Below, one piece after another: positions 54,303-61,988 of a stretch of 64,000 bases of DNA. This stretch comes from Nonomuraea turkmeniaca (lineage in GTDB: Bacteria > Actinomycetota > Actinomycetes > Streptosporangiales > Streptosporangiaceae). A program made the position numbers and the translations under genes. The stretch is from assembly GCF_005889735.1 (NCBI RefSeq), contig NZ_VCKY01000020.1, positions 1 to 64,000 on the forward strand, in the 5' to 3' direction. How positions within the stretch are numbered: position 1 is the first letter of the stretch; every line of letters begins with the position of its first letter. The notes beneath the pieces are model-generated. The model made no database searches, was not told the DNA's origin, and saw only the letters and a list, made by a program, of their open reading frames with translations.

Positions 54303-54389
54303 GGCGACGGCGCTCCCTCGCCGGGCGAGGGCATTCCCCCCGCGCCCCGAGGGGTTGGCCGAGCCGATGAGGCGGTAGCGTCAGGAGAC

Positions 54390-55793
54390 GTGGAAGGGAA
54401 TCGGGCGCACGTGGTCGTCGTCGGCGGAGGGATCTCCGGTCTCGCCGCCGCGTGGTACATCCGCCAGGGCGCCGGCGAGCGAGTCAAGGTGACCGTGCTC
54501 GAGGCGGGCCCGCGCATCGGGGGCAAGCTGCACGTCTCCGAGGTCGCCGGGGTGAGCGTCGACGCGGGCGCGGAGGCCATGCTGGCCCGGCGGCCCGAGG
54601 GCACCGAGCTGGCCAGGGCGGTCGGGCTCGGCGACGACCTGATGTTCCCCGGCACCACACAGTCGGCCATCTACACCAGGGGCGCGCTGCGACCGATGCC
54701 GAAAGGGCAGGTCATGGGCGTGCCCGCGGACCTGACCGAGCTGGCCAAGTCGGGCATCATCTCGCCCGGCGGGCTGCTGCGCGTGCCGCTCGACCAGATC
54801 CTGCCGCCCACGCTGGTGCGCACCGACGTGTCCGTGGCCGCCTACATCCGCGCCAGGATGGGCGGCGAGGTCGTGGACCGGCTGGTCGAGCCGCTGCTCG
54901 GCGGCGTCTACGCGGGCCGTTCCGACATGTTGTCGCTGGAGGCCACGATGCCGCGGGTGGCGGCCGTGGCCCGGTCCGAGCGTTCGCTGCTGACGGCGGC
55001 CAGACACCTCGTCGGGGAGACGCCCAAGGACGCCGGGCCGGTCTTCACGTCGCTGCGGAGCGGCGTCGGCGCGCTCCCGGAGGCGGTCGCCAAGGCGTCG
55101 GGGGCCGATGTCAGGACGGGCGTCACCGTACGGGAGCTGCACAGGACCGAGCAGGGCTGGCGGCTGGTGACCGGACCGGTGCCCAGGCCCGAGACCCTCG
55201 AGGCCGACGCGGTGATCGTCGCCACGCCGGGCCCCGCCGCCGCCCGGCTGCTCAAGGCGCAGGCGCCCAAGGCGGCGGGTGAGCTGGCCAGGATCGAGTA
55301 CGCCAGCATGGCCATCGTCACGCTCGCGTATCCGCTGGACGCCTTCCCCGAGCCGCCCGTCAACAGCGGCTATCTGGTGCCGCCCGTCGAGGGGCGTCCG
55401 GTCAAGGCGGTCACGTTCAGCTCGGTGAAATGGCCCCACCTGGCCGGTGACCTGGTGATCCTGCGCTGCTCGATCGGCAGGGTCGGCGAGGAGCACCTGC
55501 TGCAGCGCGAAGACGTCGAGCTGGTGTCGCTGGCCATGGCCGAGATGGCCGACGTCATGGGCACGCGCGGGCTGCCGGTCGACAGCCGGGTGACACGCTG
55601 GGGAGGCGGGCTGCCGCAGTACAACGTGGGCCACCTGGACCGGGTGGCGCGCGTGCGCGCGGCGGTCGCGATGCAGCCGGGGCTGGCCGTCTGCGGCGCC
55701 GCCTACGACGGCATCGGCATCCCGGCCTGCGTCGGCACCGCCCGTACGGCCGCCGCCCGGATTCTGGACCACCTGTCTCTGCGAGCAGAATAG
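54390..55793 (+). CDS. hemG: protoporphyrinogen/coproporphyrinogen oxidase (HemY type, CgoX)
   Basis: 467-residue FAD enzyme. It begins [20 protein letters not shown] with the dinucleotide-binding glycines; [20 protein letters not shown] and the C-terminal [19 protein letters not shown] are typical. In actinobacteria with HemQ this protein oxidises coproporphyrinogen III to coproporphyrin III (CgoX) rather than protoporphyrinogen. GTG start (GTGGAAGGGAATCGG). hemQ follows after 5 bases. That the substrate is coproporphyrinogen follows from family knowledge and the hemQ neighbour. Confidence 0.94.
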   Translation: MEGNRAHVVVVGGGISGLAAAWYIRQGAGERVKVTVLEAGPRIGGKLHVSEVAGVSVDAGAEAMLARRPEGTELARAVGLGDDLMFPGTTQSAIYTRGALRPMPKGQVMGVPADLTELAKSGIISPGGLLRVPLDQILPPTLVRTDVSVAAYIRARMGGEVVDRLVEPLLGGVYAGRSDMLSLEATMPRVAAVARSERSLLTAARHLVGETPKDAGPVFTSLRSGVGALPEAVAKASGADVRTGVTVRELHRTEQGWRLVTGPVPRPETLEADAVIVATPGPAAARLLKAQAPKAAGELARIEYASMAIVTLAYPLDAFPEPPVNSGYLVPPVEGRPVKAVTFSSVKWPHLAGDLVILRCSIGRVGEEHLLQREDVELVSLAMAEMADVMGTRGLPVDSRVTRWGGGLPQYNVGHLDRVARVRAAVAMQPGLAVCGAAYDGIGIPACVGTARTAAARILDHLSLRAE

Positions 55794-55798
55794 GTGAC

Positions 55799-56500
55799 AT
55801 GACAGAGGCAGCCCCGCGGCTCAAGGCCCGCGATCTCAACCAGGTGATCCGTTACACGATGTGGTCGGTCTTCCAGGTGACCGAGCCGTGTCCCGTCGAC
55901 CGCGACGGCCTGGCGGGCGAGGTCGAAGAGTTGCTGGAGCAGGCCGCCGGCAAGGACGTCGTGACCAGGGGGGTCTACGACGTGGCCGGGTTGCGGGCCG
56001 ACGCCGACTACATGTTCTGGTGGCACGCATCGACGCCCGAGGACCTGCAGGACGTCTACTCCAGGTTCCGCCGCACCACGCTCGGGCGGCACAGCAGGCC
56101 CGTGTGGTCGGCGATGGCGTTGCACCGGCCGGCCGAGTTCAACAAGTCGCACATCCCGGCGTTCCTCGCGGAGGAGGAGCCGCGGGCGTATGTGAGCGTC
56201 TATCCGTTCGTCCGCTCGTACGAGTGGTATCTGCTGGAGGACTCCGAGCGGCGGGCCATGCTGGCCGAGCACGGCAGGATGGCGCGCGACTATCCCGACG
56301 TGCGGGCCAACACCGTGGCCTGCTTCTCGCTCAACGACTACGAGTGGATGCTGGCGTTCGAGGCCGACGAGCTGCACCGGATCGTGGACCTGATGCGTAC
56401 GCTGCGGGGCGCGCAGGCCCGCCGGCACACCCGTGTCGAGATCCCGTTCTACACCGGCGCCCGCAAGCCGGTCCGCGAGCTGGTGGCCGCCCTGCCCTGA
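55799..56500 (+). CDS. hemQ: coproheme decarboxylase (chlorite-dismutase family)
   Basis: 233 residues. [59 protein letters not shown] and [19 protein letters not shown] are the HemQ blocks; the catalytic tyrosine lies in SVYPFVRS and the proximal histidine in the AEHGRMA segment region. It decarboxylates coproheme to heme b, the last step of the route. Five bases after hemG, same operon. An AGTTAGA/TCTAACT dyad (56517-56543) just beyond its stop may end the transcript. Confidence 0.95.
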   Translation: MTEAAPRLKARDLNQVIRYTMWSVFQVTEPCPVDRDGLAGEVEELLEQAAGKDVVTRGVYDVAGLRADADYMFWWHASTPEDLQDVYSRFRRTTLGRHSRPVWSAMALHRPAEFNKSHIPAFLAEEEPRAYVSVYPFVRSYEWYLLEDSERRAMLAEHGRMARDYPDVRANTVACFSLNDYEWMLAFEADELHRIVDLMRTLRGAQARRHTRVEIPFYTGARKPVRELVAALP

Positions 56501-56516
56501 CCCGCGTACCGCCCTG

Positions 56517-56543
56517 AGTTAGACCCAAGTTGGCGATCTAACT
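56517..56543. promoter_or_regulatory. inverted repeat after hemQ
   Basis: AGTTAGA (56517-56523) and TCTAACT (56537-56543) flank 13 bases, in the 138-base gap between hemQ and the next gene. It could be a weak terminator or an operator for the downstream gene. Confidence 0.4.
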
Positions 56544-56638
56544 GACGTGATCTATCCCCTTTGTCACAATCAGGGAAATCCCTTGTTCGTGGGATGTGAC
56601 GTGCGGGTGGCACGTTCCACGAGGGCAAGGAGGGCGGG

Positions 56639-57445
56639 GTGGAGACATCCGGTGAGCCGGGCCGCAGACGGAGCCCGGCCGGTCGGCACGCGGCGGGTCG
56701 CTCACGGCACGGGCGGCGGCGTCGCCGTGCCGGGCGGTGGGGGCGAACGCTGGTGCTGGGGGCACTGGCGCTGGCCGGCGGGGTGGCCGGGCTGCTGGGC
56801 GTCAACGGGACCTTCAGCGGCGCGCCGGCGGCCTCCAGGTCGACGGCGCAGCCCGGGGCGTCCGGGCCGCAGGTCCGCGCGGAGGAGGAACGCTCCACGG
56901 CGGTGCCCGGCCGGGCGGGGGCGGCGAGCCCCAGGGCGAGCACGCAGGCCAAGGCACACGAGGTCCAGCAGGCCGCGCCCAAGGAGACCAAGAAGCCCGT
57001 GCCGGAGCAGACCGCCGCTCCCGACACGGTCGAGGGCTCGGCGCCGGAGCAGGAGACACCTGAGGAGGCCGTGCTGCTGGTGCCGGGGATGGACGACACC
57101 GACGGTTACCGCGCCGACGGGCCCTCGGCGCACACGGACCGGCAGGCGGCCGAGTATTTCCGTACGCGCTGGGGCTCGGAGGACAAGGCGCTGAAACGCA
57201 TCAAAGACATCCGTACCATTGGCGGATATTTGCGGATTTATACCGATTTACCGGCGACGGCGCACAACTCCGGCCACGCCATAACGTTGTGCAAGCGCGG
57301 CCTCGCCTACCTGAAGGCCGCCAGGGTGGCCAGGCCGGTGGTGTTCGTGCAGGCCAGGTTCGGGGAGAACGGCAACCCGGTGCTCGCCAACATCCTCGGC
57401 CCCTGGGACAAGAGCTGCAGTGTCACCCATCCGGCGCCGGACTGA
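56639..57445 (+). CDS. membrane-anchored hypothetical protein
   Basis: 268 residues from GTG 56639 (GCAAGGAGGGCGG before it). A very basic cytoplasmic head (GRSRHGRRRRRAGRW) is followed by one membrane helix (TLVLGALALAGGVAGLLGV), a Pro/Ala/Glu-rich extracellular linker of ~100 residues, and a compact C-terminal domain (about 165-268). That domain contains GGYLRIYTDLPATAHNSGH, ITLCKRGLAYLKA and CSVTHPAPD, and its two cysteines may pair. No family recognised. It looks like a sensor or adhesion domain tethered outside the cell; that is only a shape-based guess. Confidence 0.7.
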   Translation: METSGEPGRRRSPAGRHAAGRSRHGRRRRRAGRWGRTLVLGALALAGGVAGLLGVNGTFSGAPAASRSTAQPGASGPQVRAEEERSTAVPGRAGAASPRASTQAKAHEVQQAAPKETKKPVPEQTAAPDTVEGSAPEQETPEEAVLLVPGMDDTDGYRADGPSAHTDRQAAEYFRTRWGSEDKALKRIKDIRTIGGYLRIYTDLPATAHNSGHAITLCKRGLAYLKAARVARPVVFVQARFGENGNPVLANILGPWDKSCSVTHPAPD

Positions 57446-57450
57446 ACGGC

Positions 57451-57558
57451 TCAGCGCACGCGTACCCGCGTCTTCGTGCACGTCTCGCACCGCTGGGTCA
57501 CGACGCGACCGATGGTCTCGATCGTCACCCAGCGGTGACGCAGATGGATGAAGCGCAC
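57451..57558 (-). CDS. possible 35-residue CxxC protein
   Basis: A GTG at 57558 opens MRFIHLRHRWVTIETIGRVV then TQRCETCTKTRVRVR-stop. The RHRW and CETC elements resemble tiny actinobacterial zinc-ribbon peptides. It fills the gap between two converging genes. No strong ribosome-binding site is seen, and its two ends (CACCGCTGGGT at 57488-57498 and its complement at 57527-57537) form an inverted repeat, so the signal could also be a structural element. Confidence 0.35.
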   Translation of the reverse strand: MRFIHLRHRWVTIETIGRVVTQRCETCTKTRVRVR

Positions 57559-57609
57559 GCAGAGAGTTTTACCCGAACTAGAAGGTTGGTACGCGGAGTC
57601 GCGAGTCGA

Positions 57610-58011
57610 TCACGCCTTGGGTTCGAGCCGCAGCGACACCGAGTTGATGCAGTAGCGATCATCGGTCGGAGTCGGATACCCCTCGCCGTGGAAGACGTGT
57701 CCCAGATGCGAGTCGCACCGGGCGCACCGCACCTCGGTCCGGGTCATGCCGTGACTATGATCTTCGATCAGGGTCACCGTGTCGGAGTCGGAAGGCGCGT
57801 AGAAGCTCGGCCACCCGCAGTGGGACTCGAACTTCGTGTCGGACCGGAACAACTCGGCCCCGCAGGCGCGGCACGAGTAGACGCCCTCGGTCTTGGTGTC
57901 GACGTATTCCCCCGTGAACGGGCGCTCGGTCCCGGCCTCCCTGAGGACGTGGAACTCCTCAGGGGCAAGCTGGGTCCGCCACTCGGCCTCGCTCTTGACG
58001 ACCTTTTCCAT
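57610..58011 (-). CDS. msrB: peptide-methionine (R)-S-oxide reductase
   Basis: 133 residues. Two CxxC zinc pairs ([11 protein letters not shown] and [14 protein letters not shown]) and the catalytic cysteine in [13 protein letters not shown] are complete, as are [11 protein letters not shown] and [10 protein letters not shown]. It repairs methionine-R-sulfoxide in proteins. ATG 58011. Stands alone; its promoter lies in the 379-base gap shared with the divergent polymerase gene. Confidence 0.96.
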   Translation of the reverse strand: MEKVVKSEAEWRTQLAPEEFHVLREAGTERPFTGEYVDTKTEGVYSCRACGAELFRSDTKFESHCGWPSFYAPSDSDTVTLIEDHSHGMTRTEVRCARCDSHLGHVFHGEGYPTPTDDRYCINSVSLRLEPKA

Positions 58012-58390
58012 ACGCTAAGAGTACGAGATGCGGCAAAAAGAGATCTCCACTGGGTGAAGCATCCATTCTGGGCAGAATTCGCGTCTTTGTAGGCAAGGGG
58101 GTGTCATCGCCTCCTGCCAAGGGGTGAGATCGTCCGCAGATCCCGCCGAGCGGCACAGCCCACGCCCGTGCTGGAGCCGCTGGGGATCGTCACGGCCGGC
58201 CGGGTGGCGCGCCAGCGCCCGGAACGGCGACGGACGATCTGTTGGCCCGCCCCGTCGAGCCCTCGGTCCCGCCACCGAGGCGGCTCCGGGGCGGGCCCGC
58301 CCTGTCATGCTGATGGCCTCACTCTGTGAGGCGGGCTCGGTCGCCAGCCGACGGCACTCCCTCGCCCAGCGAAAGGAGTAGGTTCGTGAC
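58012..58390. other. 379-base divergent promoter region with repeat copy C
   Basis: No gene recognised. It contains a 7-bp hairpin (CCTCGGT 58261-58267 with ACCGAGG 58274-58280) and a shortened copy of the dispersed repeat at 58313-58375. The last 15 bases carry AAAGGAG for the gene at 58391. Confidence 0.55.
58313..58375. repeat. dispersed repeat, shortened copy C
   Basis: ATGGCCTCACTCTGTGAGGC followed by GGGCTCGGTCGCC and, after an apparent internal deletion, CCGACGGCACTCCCTCGCC. Both ends match copy A at 54197-54302. Confidence 0.6.
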
Positions 58391-59392
58391 ATGGCATCGC
58401 CGTTCATAGAGCTCGAGGTTGGCGAGCGGACCGTCAAGGTCACCAACCCCGACAAGGTGTACTTTCCGGAGATCGGCGCCACGAAGCGCGAACTGGTCGA
58501 GTACTACGTGAGCGTCGGCGAGGGCGTGCTGCGGGCGCTCAAGGACCGGCCGACCAACCTCAAGCGGCACCCCGACGGCGTGCAGACCGAGGCGATCTAT
58601 CAGAAGCGCATGCCGCCCAAGCACCCCGACTGGCTCCAGTCGGTCACGGTCACGTTCCCGAGCGGCCGCACGGCGCAGTCGCTCCGGGTCACCGAGGTGG
58701 CCGCCATCGCCTACGGCGCCAACCTCGGCACCATCGACTTCCACCCCTGGCAGGTGCGGGCGTCCGACGTCGAGCACCCCGACGAGCTCCGTATCGACCT
58801 GGACCCCCAGCCCGGCCTCGACTTCGACGCCGCGCGCAAGGCCGCCTTCCTCACCAGGGACGTGCTGGAGGAGCTCGGCATGACCGGGTTCGTGAAGACG
58901 TCGGGCAACCGGGGCGCGCACATCGCCGTGCGCATCGAGCCCCGCTGGGACTTCATCCAGGTCCGGCACGCCGGCATCGCCCTGGCCAGGGCCGTCGAGG
59001 AGCGGGACTCGAGCCTGGTGACCACGGCGTGGTGGAAGGAGGAGCGCGGGGAGCGGGTCTTCATCGACTTCAACCAGAACGCCCGCGACCGCACGGTGGT
59101 CAGCGCCTACTCCGTCAGGGCCCAGCCGCACGCGCCCGTGTCGACTCCGCTGACCTGGGACGAGCTGGCCGACGCCGACCCGCGCGACTTCGACCTCCGC
59201 ACGGTGCCCGCCCGCTTCGCCGAGGTGGGTGACGTGCACGCGGCCATCGACGACCGGGCCTACTCGATCGAGCCCCTGCTGGAGATGTACGCCAAGGACG
59301 AGCGCGGCGACATGCCGTACCCGCCGAACTACCCGAAGATGCCGGGGGAGCCGATGCGCGTCCAGCCGAGCCGCGCCAGAAACGCCGACTGA
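58391..59392 (+). CDS. stand-alone LigD-type primase-polymerase domain (PolDom)
   Basis: 333 residues, archaeo-eukaryotic primase-superfamily domain as in LigD. VTNPDKVYFPEIGATKRELV opens the domain; the catalytic aspartates are D136 and D138 in RIDLDPQPG; VKTSGNRGAHIAVRI and the C-terminal VFIDFNQNARDRTVVSAYSV hold the third acidic residue and the nucleotide-binding arginine. It is expected to add nucleotides at double-strand breaks during end joining. No ligase or nuclease domain is fused and no ku gene is in the window. ATG 58391 with AAAGGAG about 12 bases upstream. Confidence 0.9.
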   Translation: MASPFIELEVGERTVKVTNPDKVYFPEIGATKRELVEYYVSVGEGVLRALKDRPTNLKRHPDGVQTEAIYQKRMPPKHPDWLQSVTVTFPSGRTAQSLRVTEVAAIAYGANLGTIDFHPWQVRASDVEHPDELRIDLDPQPGLDFDAARKAAFLTRDVLEELGMTGFVKTSGNRGAHIAVRIEPRWDFIQVRHAGIALARAVEERDSSLVTTAWWKEERGERVFIDFNQNARDRTVVSAYSVRAQPHAPVSTPLTWDELADADPRDFDLRTVPARFAEVGDVHAAIDDRAYSIEPLLEMYAKDERGDMPYPPNYPKMPGEPMRVQPSRARNAD

Positions 59393-59478
59393 GAGACGTC
59401 GCCCCTCCGGACGGGCGGAGGTATCGACGCGGGGCTGACCCGCAGCCGCTCGATCAGATCGGCGACGGTCAGGATGCC

Positions 59479-59541
59479 GGCATCGCTACCCTCGCCGACC
59501 GGATCACCATCATCCGGGACGGGAAGGTCGTTGAGCAGGCC
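59479..59541 (+). pseudogene. remnant of an ABC transporter ATPase gene
   Basis: In the 164-base gap after the polymerase gene one frame reads GIATLADRITIIRDGKVVEQ, the sequence that follows the H-loop in ABC ATPases. No Walker or signature motif accompanies it, and there is no start codon or ribosome-binding site. It is probably the tail of a deleted transporter gene; chance similarity is possible. Confidence 0.35.
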
Positions 59542-59556
59542 TGCACCGCCGCGACC

Positions 59557-60378
59557 TCAATGGCGGATGAGCCGGTGCGGGGCGAGCTCCCGGGTCTCAC
59601 CCCGTTTCAGGTAGACCACCCGGTCGGCCAGCCCGACCTGCTCGATCTGCCGCCGGAAGTCGTCCAGCGACGAGCTGAAGACCGTGTAGTCGTCGTAGTG
59701 CACCGGCACGACCGTCTTGGGATTGATCACGTCCACCCATGAGGCGCCCTGCTCGCCGTCCATCGTGACCACCAGTGTCCCGAGCTTGGTGCCGCCCAGG
59801 TGAACGAGGGCCAGGTCGATCTCGGGGAAGCGGCGCGGGATCGCGTCCAGGCGGCGGTCGAGCAGGGTGTCGCCGCTGATGTGCAGGCGCAGCTCGACGC
59901 GCTCGTCCCGGTTGCAGAACTCCAGCATCGTGCCGATCACCGGCGGTAGCAGGGCCTCGGCCGCGCCGGGCGCGTGCCTGGCGGGCAGAGCGGTGATCAC
60001 GACGGTGCCGCCGGGGCCGCGTAGTTTGTGCTGCTGCCATTCCTCCAGGCCCACGCTGCTGCGGAAGCCCCACCAGCGCAGCTTACGAGCTGCCGTAGTG
60101 GTGGTGATGATCGGCGTGTCCCTGTCGAGGCCCCGGCGGGCGACCCGGTCCCAGTGGTCGCCGTGCAGATGGGACAGCACCACCGCGTCCAGGGGCGGCA
60201 GGTCCTCGATCTCCAAGGCGGGGTCGGTCAGGCGGCGCGAGCTGAGGCCGTACCCCAGGTACGCCCGCTGACCCCGATGCAGGAAGTTCGGATCCGTCAG
60301 CAGTGTGAAGCCGTTGTAGCGGATCAGCGTGGTGGCGTTTCCGATGAACTGCAGGCTGCCCTTCACCTTCGGCCTCAC
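59557..60378 (-). CDS. metallo-beta-lactamase-fold hydrolase
   Basis: 273 residues. GSLQFIGNATTLIRYNGFTL opens the UlaG-like (MBL) domain; the zinc motif is VVLSHLHGDHWDRV. TALPARHAPG, LHISGDTLLD and VVPVHYDDYTVF supply the remaining ligands. Relatives are lactonases or phosphodiesterases; the substrate is unknown. The GTG at 60378 overlaps the stop of the small upstream gene (GTGA), so the two are coupled. Confidence 0.88.
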   Translation of the reverse strand: MRPKVKGSLQFIGNATTLIRYNGFTLLTDPNFLHRGQRAYLGYGLSSRRLTDPALEIEDLPPLDAVVLSHLHGDHWDRVARRGLDRDTPIITTTTAARKLRWWGFRSSVGLEEWQQHKLRGPGGTVVITALPARHAPGAAEALLPPVIGTMLEFCNRDERVELRLHISGDTLLDRRLDAIPRRFPEIDLALVHLGGTKLGTLVVTMDGEQGASWVDVINPKTVVPVHYDDYTVFSSSLDDFRRQIEQVGLADRVVYLKRGETRELAPHRLIRH

Positions 60379-60572
60379 TCCGGATAGGGCGACCGCTGGC
60401 CGGGAGGCACGCCTCCGCCCTTGCCGCCGCCTTTGCCGCCTTTGTCGGTCCCGTGCGGGCGGATGGACCGCCCTTTGGTGCCGCTCTTCGTCTCGGGTAT
60501 GGCGTGGGCGGATGTGGAGTCGGTGGCCGCCTTGCCTGATCTGCGAAGTTCGGGCTGTTGTGGTTGACTCAT
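60375..60572 (-). CDS. small disordered protein coupled to the MBL hydrolase
   Basis: 65 residues, MSQPQQPELRRSGKAATDS followed by a Lys/Gly-rich tail (DKGGKGGGKGGGVPPGQR). ATG 60572 is preceded by AGGGGGA at a good distance, and the stop overlaps the MBL start. No domain is seen; low-complexity composition suggests disorder. Its reality rests on the ribosome-binding site and the coupling. Confidence 0.55.
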   Translation of the reverse strand: MSQPQQPELRRSGKAATDSTSAHAIPETKSGTKGRSIRPHGTDKGGKGGGKGGGVPPGQRSPYPE

Positions 60573-60734
60573 GGCTTTTGTCCCCCTAAGGGGGTACTTC
60601 TGCCACGTCAGCGGCCGACCAAACACTCCGTATCTGCCTGTTTCACTTCGGTCACATTACTTGACTCCCGGTCCAATAGTTCGCAAGGCTCTCTGGTGCA
60701 TCGGGGGCGACAACCGACGAATTCGGGAGCCTTC

Positions 60735-61280
60735 ATGGCAAGAGCACGACGTCTCGCGGCCGCCGGAGCGGTCACAGCATTCGTGGTGGCAGGGGTGAGC
60801 CTGGCGGCGGGAATCGGCACCGCCTCGGCCTCCGCCCAGACCGGCCAACAGGTGCCGGGCGTGGGCTCCACCTGCCTCCTACCGCTGCCGATCCTCTGCG
60901 ACGAATCCTCACCGGGCAGCACCTGGTCGAGCCCGCCCACACCGGAGGATTCCTGGTCGAGCGCACCTGCACCGGAGGAGGAGCCCTGGCCGTCCCATCC
61001 GGGGCCCGAGGTGAACGAGGATCCGTGGCGACCGGCGGGCGAGCGCCAGCACAAGGTGCCGAAGGGGCACCCGGAGACCGGTGCGGGCGGGCTCGCGGAG
61101 GACGGCCCGGTGTGGCCGTTCGCGCTGGGCGGTGCCGCGCTGCTGACCGGCGCCGGGCTGGCCGGGTTCGCGGTACGACGCCGCCCCCGAGGGAGTGCCG
61201 TCGTCTGGGGGAGCGGCGGAAGCGTAGCGACCAGAGCGGGGGAAGGCGGCGGCGAGCCGCCGAACGGAGTGAGGCCATGA
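60735..61280 (+). CDS. secreted protein with HPETG sortase-type sorting signal
   Basis: 181 residues from ATG 60735 (GGGAG 6 bases before). Signal peptide 1-34 (ARRLAAAGAVTAFVVAGVSL). The mature part has a CLLPLPILC disulfide candidate and a Trp/Pro/Ser-rich stretch with imperfect WSSxPxPE repeats. At residues 112-116 stands HPETG, then a membrane helix (128-147, WPFALGGAALLTGAGLAGFA) and RRRPR: the order of a cell-wall sorting signal. The class F sortase gene begins 6 bases downstream. The last ~30 codons lie inside a dispersed repeat (copy B), giving an unusually long Gly-rich tail after the basic anchor. Confidence 0.75.
   Translation: MARARRLAAAGAVTAFVVAGVSLAAGIGTASASAQTGQQVPGVGSTCLLPLPILCDESSPGSTWSSPPTPEDSWSSAPAPEEEPWPSHPGPEVNEDPWRPAGERQHKVPKGHPETGAGGLAEDGPVWPFALGGAALLTGAGLAGFAVRRRPRGSAVVWGSGGSVATRAGEGGGEPPNGVRP
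61189..61279. repeat. dispersed ~100-bp repeat, copy B (inverted relative to A)
   Basis: On the minus strand it starts ATGGCCTCACTCCGTTCGGC and aligns with 54197-54302, with one ~11-base gap and few substitutions. It encodes the end of the sortase-substrate gene and carries GGAGTGAGG, the nearest ribosome-binding site for the sortase gene. A short form (GCCGAACGGAGTGAGGCCAT) also precedes the DUF1707 gene at 5496-5515. Confidence 0.7.
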
Positions 61281-61286
61281 ACCGGG

Positions 61287-61988
61287 ATGTCGCTTAGAGT
61301 GGCCGAGCGGCCGCCCGCGCGTGGGGACGTGGCGGATGCGTCGCGCTCTGGCGGGCATCGGCTGATTCTGGCCCTGGCGGGTGTCATCACCCTGGGCGGG
61401 GTGTTACTGATCTGGTTCGGGCTGAGCGGCATCGTGGGCGGCGAGCACGAGGCGGCGCCGGTCGCGACCGCGGGACCGGTCACCGGTGTGCCGCTCTCCA
61501 AGATGGCCAAGCCCATGGCCGCCGCCCGACCCACCGCCGTCTACATTCCGTCCATCGGCATCGCCGCGCCACTGACGGAGCTGGGCCTGGACGCGCTCGG
61601 CGCCATCCAGAACCCGCCGCTCGACGCGCCGAACCTGGCCGGCTGGTACCGCTACGGCCCCGTCCCCGGCCAGCGCGGCGCCGCCGTGATCACCGGGCAC
61701 CTCGACACCAGGAGCGGCCCCGCCGTCTTCGCCCGCCTCAAGGAGGTCAAGCGCGGCGACCAGGTGCAGGTGCTGCGCGCCGACCGCTCGGTGGCCGTCT
61801 TCGTCGTCGACAAGGTCGAGCACACGCCGAAGTCCCGTTTCCCCGCCAAGAAGGTCTACGGCAAGCTCCGCTATCCGGGGCTGCGGCTGGTGACCTGCGG
61901 CGGGGCGTTCGACCGGCAGGCGCACAGCTACCGGGACAACACGATCGTGTACGCGCACCTGGCGGCCCCGTACTATCCCAAGAACTGA
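61287..61988 (+). CDS. class F sortase
   Basis: 233 residues. One N-terminal membrane helix (LILALAGVITLGGVLLIWFG) anchors the enzyme outside. The sortase barrel starts TAVYIPSIGIAAPLTELGLD; the catalytic triad is His in AVITGHLDTRSG, Cys in LRLVTCGGAFD and Arg in AHSYRDNTIVYAHL. Class F sortases attach proteins to the cell wall in actinobacteria. The gene immediately upstream encodes a protein with an HPETG-hydrophobic-RRR tail, its probable substrate. Confidence 0.92.
   Translation: MSLRVAERPPARGDVADASRSGGHRLILALAGVITLGGVLLIWFGLSGIVGGEHEAAPVATAGPVTGVPLSKMAKPMAAARPTAVYIPSIGIAAPLTELGLDALGAIQNPPLDAPNLAGWYRYGPVPGQRGAAVITGHLDTRSGPAVFARLKEVKRGDQVQVLRADRSVAVFVVDKVEHTPKSRFPAKKVYGKLRYPGLRLVTCGGAFDRQAHSYRDNTIVYAHLAAPYYPKN

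Noticed and set aside
54285-54325. Short GACGGCGCTCCCTCGCCGGG duplications as a separate operator array
   Set aside because: They are the ragged end of dispersed repeat copy A rather than a dyad-symmetric binding site.
57488-57537. Terminator formed by the CACCGCTGGGT inverted repeat
   Set aside because: The loop is 28 bases long and the stem coincides with a possible small coding sequence, so a terminator call is not justified.
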